Shown in pieces: positions 21,541-25,956 of a stretch of 25,956 bases of DNA. The translations under genes and the position numbers were made by a program. The notes beneath the pieces are model-generated. The model was given only the letters and a program-made list of their open reading frames with translations, was not told the origin of the DNA and did no database searches. Within the stretch, counting starts at the first letter, position 1; every line of letters starts with the position of its first letter. The stretch comes from Burkholderiales bacterium. Its GTDB lineage: Bacteria; Pseudomonadota; Gammaproteobacteria; Burkholderiales; Burkholderiaceae_F. Where the stretch lies: NCBI GenBank assembly GCA_021298875.1, contig JAJTHJ010000048.1, positions 1 to 25,956 of the forward strand, written 5' to 3'.

Positions 21541-23061
21541 TTACTTCGTGGGCGGTACTGCCGCCGAGGTCGAAGGAACACCGGGGTGGCCGCCCTCGGC
21601 CTCCCAGGTGAACGGCGCGAAGTCGTTGTCCGAGTCCTGCCAATGGGGCTTCCTCAGCGCGTAAATGCCGAAGGGCAGCGCCACGAACACGACGGTCAGC
21701 CCGATCAGGATGCCGACGTACATCGCCGGGCTGCCCACCGAAATCTGCCCCGGCGGCACAAAGCTCAGCACAAAGGCGAGCAGCGAACCGGCGAAGCCCG
21801 CGCCGCCGATCACCCACATGCCGGCGTCGCCGCCGGGAATCTTGTACGGCCGCGGGCGCTTGGGCTGGCTGTAACGCAGGTAAATGGCCGCCGCGAACAT
21901 CAGCAGGTACATCACCAGATACAGGATCACCGTCAACTGGCTCAAGATCTGATAGGCCGCCTGCACCGACGGCAGCACCACGAACAGGATCGCCAGCACG
22001 GTGACGATGATCGCCTGCACCAGCAGGATGTGAGTGGCCATCCCGTTCTCGTTGGTGTGCTGCCACCAGCGCGGCAGGTAGCCCGCCTTGGCCACCACCA
22101 GCAGGCCCGAGGACGGCCCAGCGACCCAGGTCACGACACCGGCCAGCACGCCGATGGCCAGCGCTATTGCCACCACCGGCGCCAGCCAGCCGATGCCGGC
22201 CCAGCGGAACATGTCGCCATAGGCCACCAGCAGGCTTTGCGTCAGGTTGATGTCGGCCTGCGGGATGATGAAGGCGATCGCCAGCGTGCCGAGCACGAAG
22301 ATCGCCACCGTCCCGGCGGCGGCCAGCATGATCGCGATCGGGTAGTTGCGGGTCGGGTTGTCGATCTCCTTTACGTGGATCGCGTTCATCTCCATGCCCG
22401 CGTAGAAGAGGAAGATGCCCGCCGCCAGCACCACGTTGTTGAAGTTGGTGAAGTCCGGGATCACCTGGCTCCAGTCCAGCGCGATCTGCGGCTTGCCGCC
22501 ACCGAAGAGATAGGCGAAACCGAGCACGATCAAAATCGCCGCCGGCACGATGGTGCCGATAATGCCGCCCCACTTGGACACCTTGGCAAACGCCTCCACG
22601 CCGCGGAAGGCGATGAAGGTGGCGAACCAGTAGATCGCCAATACAATCGCCAGCACGAACATGTTGTTGGACGACAGCGCCTGATCCCAGGTCTGGTTGG
22701 GGCCGACGAAGGCGAGCGACACCGCGCCAAAGGTGAGCGCGGTCGGAAACCACACGGTCACCTCGATCCACAGCATGAACATCGCGAGGAAGGCCCAGCG
22801 CGGCCCGAAGGCCTCGCCGACCCAGCGGAACACGCCGCCCTTTTCCGGCCAGCCGGTGGCGAGTTCCGCCGCGACCAGCGACACCGGGATCAGGAAGAAC
22901 ACCGCGGCAAAGAGGTAGTAGAAGATCGAGCTCAGCCCGTACTCGGCCTCGGCCGGCAGCCCGCGAAGGCTGACCACCGCGACGATGTTCATGATCGCGA
23001 GCGTCAGGATGCCGAGCTTGGCGGCGCTGACGGCCGGTTTGGGGGTGGGGGTGGTGGACAT
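21541..23061 (-). CDS. gadC: Glutamate/GABA antiporter GadC
   Basis: A 506-residue APC-superfamily antiporter with 12 predicted helices, close to the 511 residues of E. coli GadC. The GadC-type features are LAIMNIVAVVSLRGLPAEAEYG in TM1, the GWPEKGGVFRWVGEAFG loop, FYAGMEMNAIHVKEIDNPTRNYP in TM6, and a C-terminal hydrophilic tail (about 475-506) in the position of the E. coli C-plug that closes the channel at neutral pH. It exchanges external glutamate or glutamine for internal GABA. The start is at 23061 with GGAGG 4 nt upstream; the frame reads further but through the repeat region. Confidence 0.93.
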   Translation of the reverse strand: MSTTPTPKPAVSAAKLGILTLAIMNIVAVVSLRGLPAEAEYGLSSIFYYLFAAVFFLIPVSLVAAELATGWPEKGGVFRWVGEAFGPRWAFLAMFMLWIEVTVWFPTALTFGAVSLAFVGPNQTWDQALSSNNMFVLAIVLAIYWFATFIAFRGVEAFAKVSKWGGIIGTIVPAAILIVLGFAYLFGGGKPQIALDWSQVIPDFTNFNNVVLAAGIFLFYAGMEMNAIHVKEIDNPTRNYPIAIMLAAAGTVAIFVLGTLAIAFIIPQADINLTQSLLVAYGDMFRWAGIGWLAPVVAIALAIGVLAGVVTWVAGPSSGLLVVAKAGYLPRWWQHTNENGMATHILLVQAIIVTVLAILFVVLPSVQAAYQILSQLTVILYLVMYLLMFAAAIYLRYSQPKRPRPYKIPGGDAGMWVIGGAGFAGSLLAFVLSFVPPGQISVGSPAMYVGILIGLTVVFVALPFGIYALRKPHWQDSDNDFAPFTWEAEGGHPGVPSTSAAVPPTK

Positions 23062-23124
23062 GACTCCTCCGAGCTTCAGTAGGGTGGATCGCTGTTTCGG
23101 TTCAATGCGGCGCCCGCAGAGCAC

Positions 23125-23206
23125 CGCCCCCACCCTGGCCCTCCCCCGCACGCGAGGGAGGGAAACTCCCTCCCCTGCGCAGCGGGGGAGGGTTGGGGTG
23201 GGGGCG
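23125..23206. repeat. CG-rich palindromic element, copy 4 (gadB-gadC gap)
   Basis: 82 bp, CGCCCCCACCCTGGCCCTCC ... GGGAGGGTTGGGGTGGGGGCG, with inner hairpins CCTCCCCCGCACGCGAGGGAGG and CTCCCCTGCGCAGCGGGGGAG. It ends 12 nt before the gadB stop codon and fills half of the 156-nt gap before gadC. Confidence 0.9.
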
Positions 23207-23217
23207 AGCGGCGTCGC

Positions 23218-24600
23218 TCAGGTGTGATGAAACCCCGCACCCTCGTGCGGCTTCACCTGCGGCGCCGGATGCGCAGCCAACCAGGCGAGCGCGGCCTTGT
23301 AGTCCTTGACGAAGAGATCGGCCAGATCCATGTCGAAGCCGCGCCGGCACATCACGCGCATCACGCTGATGTCGCTGGCACCGCCCGCGAGCGCGAACGC
23401 CGGCACCTGCCAGCCGCGCATGCGCAGCCGGTCCGACAGGTCGTACAGCGTGTAGCCGGGATCGGCGCCTTCCTTGATGCGGAAGCAGATCGCCGGGATG
23501 CCGGTCCTCTCATCTCCCGTGCAGATGAACTCGTAGGGCCCGAGCGGCGCGATCTCGCGCGCCAGGTACTGCGCCACGTGGTAGGCCGCCATCTGCACCT
23601 TGCGATAGCCCTCGCGGCCCAGCCGCAGGAACTCGTAGTACTGCGAGATCACCTGCCCCGCGGGCCGCGAGAAGTTGATCGCAAAGGTGCCGACCTGCCC
23701 GCCCAGGTAATCGACCTTGAACACGAGTTCCTCGGGCAGCGAGGCCGCGTCGCGCCAGATCACCCAGCCGCAGCCGAGCGGCGCCAGCCCGTATTTGTGG
23801 CCCGAGGCGCTGATCGACTTCACCCGCGGCAGGCGGAAGTCCCAGGCGAGATCCGGCGCGCAAAACGGCGCCAGAAAGCCGCCGCTGGCGGCATCGACAT
23901 GGATGTCGATGTCCAGGCCCTTGGACTTTTGCAGCTTGTCGAGCGCGTCTTGCAGCGGCTCGGGGAACTCGAAGTTGCCGGTGTAGGTGACGCCGAAGGT
24001 GGGCACGACGCCAATGGTGTTCTCGTCGCAGGCCTCGATCATCCGCTGCGGATCCATGAACAGGCGCCCGCGCTCCATCGGAATCTCGCGGATCTCCACG
24101 TCCCAGTAGCGGGCGAACTTGTGCCAGCAAACCTGCACCGGCCCGCAGACGAAGTTGGGTTTGTCGGTGGACTTGCCCATCGCTTTGCGCTTGGCGCGCC
24201 AGCGCCACTTCATCGCCATGCCGCCCAGCATGCAGGCTTCGGAGGAGCCGATCGTGTTGGTGCCGGTGGCCTGCCCGTTGGCCACCGCGGGCGCGTTCCA
24301 CAGGTCGGCCATCATGTTCACGCAGCGCATGTCGATGGCGGCCGACTGCGGGTACTCCTCCTTATCGATCCAGTTCTTGTCGATCGACTCGTCCATCAGC
24401 TTGCGCACGTTGTCGTCGTCCCAGGTCTGGCAGAACGTCGCCAGGTTCTGGCGCGCGTTGCCGTCGAGGTACAGCTCGTCGTGGATCAACTGGTAGGCGA
24501 CATCGGCGCGCATTTCGTTTTGCGGGAACTTGCCGGCGGCGGCGGCGCGACCGGCGGCGTCCGAGCCGAACACCGAGTCGAGCGGATTGGCGGTGATCAT
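23218..24600 (-). CDS. gadB: Glutamate decarboxylase GadB
   Basis: A 460-residue PLP enzyme (E. coli GadB is 466). The PLP lysine is K269 in SISASGHKYGL; HVDAASGGFLAPF (234-246) holds the cofactor Asp. The chain ends in HHT, so the penultimate His (H459) corresponds to the E. coli H465 that blocks the active site at neutral pH. It converts glutamate to GABA and CO2, using one cytoplasmic proton. The start at 24600 (MITANPLDSVFG) has GGAGGAG about 7 nt upstream. The gene lies 37 nt after the DUF1269 gene and 156 nt before gadC, with a repeat element in the second gap. Confidence 0.97.
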   Translation of the reverse strand: MITANPLDSVFGSDAAGRAAAAGKFPQNEMRADVAYQLIHDELYLDGNARQNLATFCQTWDDDNVRKLMDESIDKNWIDKEEYPQSAAIDMRCVNMMADLWNAPAVANGQATGTNTIGSSEACMLGGMAMKWRWRAKRKAMGKSTDKPNFVCGPVQVCWHKFARYWDVEIREIPMERGRLFMDPQRMIEACDENTIGVVPTFGVTYTGNFEFPEPLQDALDKLQKSKGLDIDIHVDAASGGFLAPFCAPDLAWDFRLPRVKSISASGHKYGLAPLGCGWVIWRDAASLPEELVFKVDYLGGQVGTFAINFSRPAGQVISQYYEFLRLGREGYRKVQMAAYHVAQYLAREIAPLGPYEFICTGDERTGIPAICFRIKEGADPGYTLYDLSDRLRMRGWQVPAFALAGGASDISVMRVMCRRGFDMDLADLFVKDYKAALAWLAAHPAPQVKPHEGAGFHHT

Positions 24601-24637
24601 GGTGCTTCTCCTCCGATGAGCGTGTGCAATGGATGCG

Positions 24638-25138
24638 TTACGCTGCAAGCGTGTGCGCGGCGGCGAGCGCCGCTTGCAGCTTGGTTTCGTCTTCGTGCGT
24701 GAGCGAGGTCTGGATCACCTTGCCGCCTGCCCCTTGCAGCCCGGCCAGCACCTTGTCCTCGGTGGCGCTGCGCGCCAGCACGAACAGGATCGCGCCGTCC
24801 GGCCTCAAACTGGCGGCGAGCTCCTTCATCATCTTGTCGTCGATGCCGATGTCGGCGAGCGCGCCGGAGATGGCGCCCGCCGCGGTGCCGGCCACCACGC
24901 CAAAAATCGGCATCATGAAAATGAGCCCGATCAGCAACCCCCAGAAACTGCCGGAGGCCGCTCCGGTGGCGGTCATGTTGACCGCCTGGTGCAGCTTGAT
25001 CTTGCCCTTGTCGTTCTTGTAGGCGATGGCGATGTCGTCGAGCGTGATCAGGTACTCCTTCTGCATGGCGAGCACCTTGGCGCGCGTCTGTTCGGCTTCG
25101 GCCACGCTGTCGTAGGCGATGGCAACCAGTTTGGACAT
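24638..25138 (-). CDS. DUF1269 family membrane protein
   Basis: A 166-residue protein of the DUF1269 family. The N-terminal part (1-50) begins KLVAIAYDSVAEAEQTR and includes LDDIAIAYKNDKGKIKLHQ. The middle holds a Gly/Ala-rich hydrophobic stretch with two helices (about 55-95: GAASGSFWGLLIGLIFMMP and FGVVAGTAAGAISGAL). The C-terminal domain (about 97-150) is soluble, with PDGAILFVLARSATEDKVL. The family function is unknown. It lies between hdeA and gadB with short gaps (39 and 37 nt) and the same direction, so a role in acid or general stress is plausible by context only. AGGAG lies 7 nt before the start. Confidence 0.9.
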   Translation of the reverse strand: MSKLVAIAYDSVAEAEQTRAKVLAMQKEYLITLDDIAIAYKNDKGKIKLHQAVNMTATGAASGSFWGLLIGLIFMMPIFGVVAGTAAGAISGALADIGIDDKMMKELAASLRPDGAILFVLARSATEDKVLAGLQGAGGKVIQTSLTHEDETKLQAALAAAHTLAA

Positions 25139-25177
25139 GGCGTTTCTCCTGGGTGGATGTCCGGGGGCATGGCGCGG

Positions 25178-25561
25178 CTACAGCGCCTTTTCGACCTTCT
25201 TGGCTTCCTTGCTCACGGCGCCTTCGACCTTCTTCAGGTCGGCTTTCGCGGCGGCGTCGAGCTTGGCCCATTCGCCCTTGACCGTCTGCCAGAACGAGGC
25301 CTTCGGGTTCTTCACGCAGGCGTCGATGACGGCGGGGGTCACCTTCTCGGTGCCTTCGATGTCGAGCACCGAGGCTTCGGGCTTGCCCCCCTTGTTGTTG
25401 TAGGCGGTGGCCCAGTAGACGACCTTGGGCTTGAACTGGTCCTGCACGGCAACGAAGTCCTCGCAGGTCCAGTTGCCCAGCGGTTTGTTGGCGCCGGCGG
25501 CGAACGCGGGCAGGGTGAAAGACGCGGCGAGCGCGAACGCGGCAATGCGCGACAGCTTCAT
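25178..25561 (-). CDS. hdeA: HdeA-family periplasmic acid chaperone
   Basis: A 127-residue protein. The signal peptide covers 1-22. The HdeA core follows, with NWTCEDFVAVQDQFKPKVVYWA, a YNNKGGKPEASVLDIEG segment and VTPAVIDAC. C33 and C82 are 49 apart, nearly the spacing of the single disulfide in E. coli HdeA. HdeA unfolds at pH below about 3 and prevents aggregation of periplasmic proteins. An additional Ala/Lys-rich tail (about 97-127) extends past the usual end near KGEWAKLD. The frame is open upstream to 25816, but 25561 is the start: it has GGGAG 7 nt upstream and begins the signal peptide. It is the first gene of the acid-resistance run. Confidence 0.93.
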   Translation of the reverse strand: MKLSRIAAFALAASFTLPAFAAGANKPLGNWTCEDFVAVQDQFKPKVVYWATAYNNKGGKPEASVLDIEGTEKVTPAVIDACVKNPKASFWQTVKGEWAKLDAAAKADLKKVEGAVSKEAKKVEKAL

Positions 25562-25631
25562 GGAGACACTCCCGGGAGAGAAAAAGCGGTGGACGGGGAC
25601 GCCGCGCGGACCTGCGCGGTACGGAGCGAAT

Positions 25632-25637
25632 GTTATA
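25632..25637 (-). promoter_or_regulatory. Possible -10 of the hdeA-gad operon
   Basis: On the minus strand CCTATAACATT contains TATAAC with a C just before it, as favoured by sigma-S. It lies 71 nt before the hdeA start. No good -35 is found 16-18 bp upstream, which also suits a sigma-S or activator-dependent promoter. The region 25562-25758 is the divergent gap between hdeA and the lipoprotein gene. Confidence 0.35.
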
Positions 25638-25758
25638 GGTGCGTCGGCGCTTTGGCGTGTGCCGCGACTCGCCGAAATGGGTCGGCGCCGACGGCGCTGT
25701 TTGACCGCAGCGCCCCGCTCCTGCCAAGATGCAAAGGTTGTTCCGCACTTTGGATGCC

Positions 25759-25956
25759 ATGACCGCTCCGCTCCGCCGCCTGCTTCTTGCCGCCGCCGCA
25801 CTCGCGCTCGCCGCATGCGCGGCCTCGACCTCGATCGTCAACGAATGGCAGGCGCCCGACCCCGGCCCGGCGGTCAAGCGCATACTGGTGGTCGGCATGC
25901 TGCGCGACTCGAGCATCCGCCGCACCTTCGAAGACGAGATGGTCGCCGCACTGCGC
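25759..25956 (+). CDS. Lipoprotein, 5' fragment
   Basis: The reading frame runs off the window after 66 codons. It begins MTAPLRRLLLAAAALALAAC, a lipoprotein signal with lipobox LAAC. It continues TSIVNEWQAPDPGPAVKRILVVGMLRDSSIRRTFEDEMVAAL. The pattern of a Trp-containing strand followed by V-V-G-M...R...FED-x-M resembles small outer-membrane lipoproteins of unknown function. The start is supported by the signal peptide; an ATG at 25754 meets a stop after one codon. It diverges from hdeA. Confidence 0.75.
   Translation, partial: MTAPLRRLLLAAAALALAACAASTSIVNEWQAPDPGPAVKRILVVGMLRDSSIRRTFEDEMVAALR

Overview
The window is GC-rich chromosomal DNA of a betaproteobacterium, most likely Rhodocyclales/Burkholderiales-like. 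This is inferred from the gene content, not from a marker gene: a Cupriavidus-type order of hydrogenase maturation genes, dense c-type cytochromes, FNR-type boxes and GGGGTC-N-GACCCC palindromes. No rRNA, tRNA, CRISPR array, integrase or transposase was found, and no gene-free stretch exceeds 300 bases.

Region 1 (1-5589) is envelope and electron-transfer genes. It holds the 3' end of a multihaem cytochrome (+) and a convergent minus-strand set: an 11-haem membrane-anchored cytochrome c, a dihaem-type cytochrome b and a small monohaem cytochrome c. A PCu(A)C copper chaperone and a Spy/LTXXQ-like periplasmic protein follow on the plus strand. A minus-strand lipoprotein with an FN3-like domain and a beta-propeller closes the region. 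An FNR-like box lies between the divergent 11-haem cytochrome and PCu(A)C genes.

Region 2 (5610-19265), all minus strand, is a nearly gapless [NiFe]-hydrogenase maturation operon. In transcription order it reads hupD-hupF-hupG-hupH-hupI-hupJ-hupK-hypA-hypB-hypF-hypC-hypD-hypE-(small 4-TM protein)-hypX-nikR. This is the gene order of the Cupriavidus membrane-bound hydrogenase operon (hoxM-L-O-Q-R-T-V-hypABFCDE-X), but the structural genes (small subunit, large subunit, cytochrome b) that normally precede hupD are absent. A TTGA-N6-TCAA box, a possible -10 and a perfect 13-bp hairpin stand just upstream of hupD, so the operon may have its own anaerobically controlled promoter.

Region 3 (19291-25561), also minus strand, is a glutamate/glutamine-dependent acid-resistance island: hdeA, a DUF1269 membrane protein, gadB, gadC, glsA (ybaS-like) and a ybaT-like transporter. 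It sits where the hydrogenase structural genes would be expected. The glutaminase makes glutamate and ammonia, GadB consumes a proton to make GABA, GadC exchanges GABA for glutamate or glutamine, and HdeA protects periplasmic proteins. A lipoprotein gene starts divergently at 25759 and runs off the window.

The window is unusually rich in small palindromic repeats. Four copies of an approximately 80-bp CG-rich element occur, two of them as in-frame insertions in hypX and hupJ. Two AAATAGGGGTC palindromes bracket the hypFCDE-plus-4-TM segment. Two copies of a 34-bp GTGATCC-type repeat occur, one in-frame inside hypF. I see no clear new defence or biosynthetic system. The most interesting features are the maturation operon without structural genes fused to an acid-resistance island, the repeat-driven protein insertions, and the unclassified 11-haem cytochrome/cytochrome b pair.
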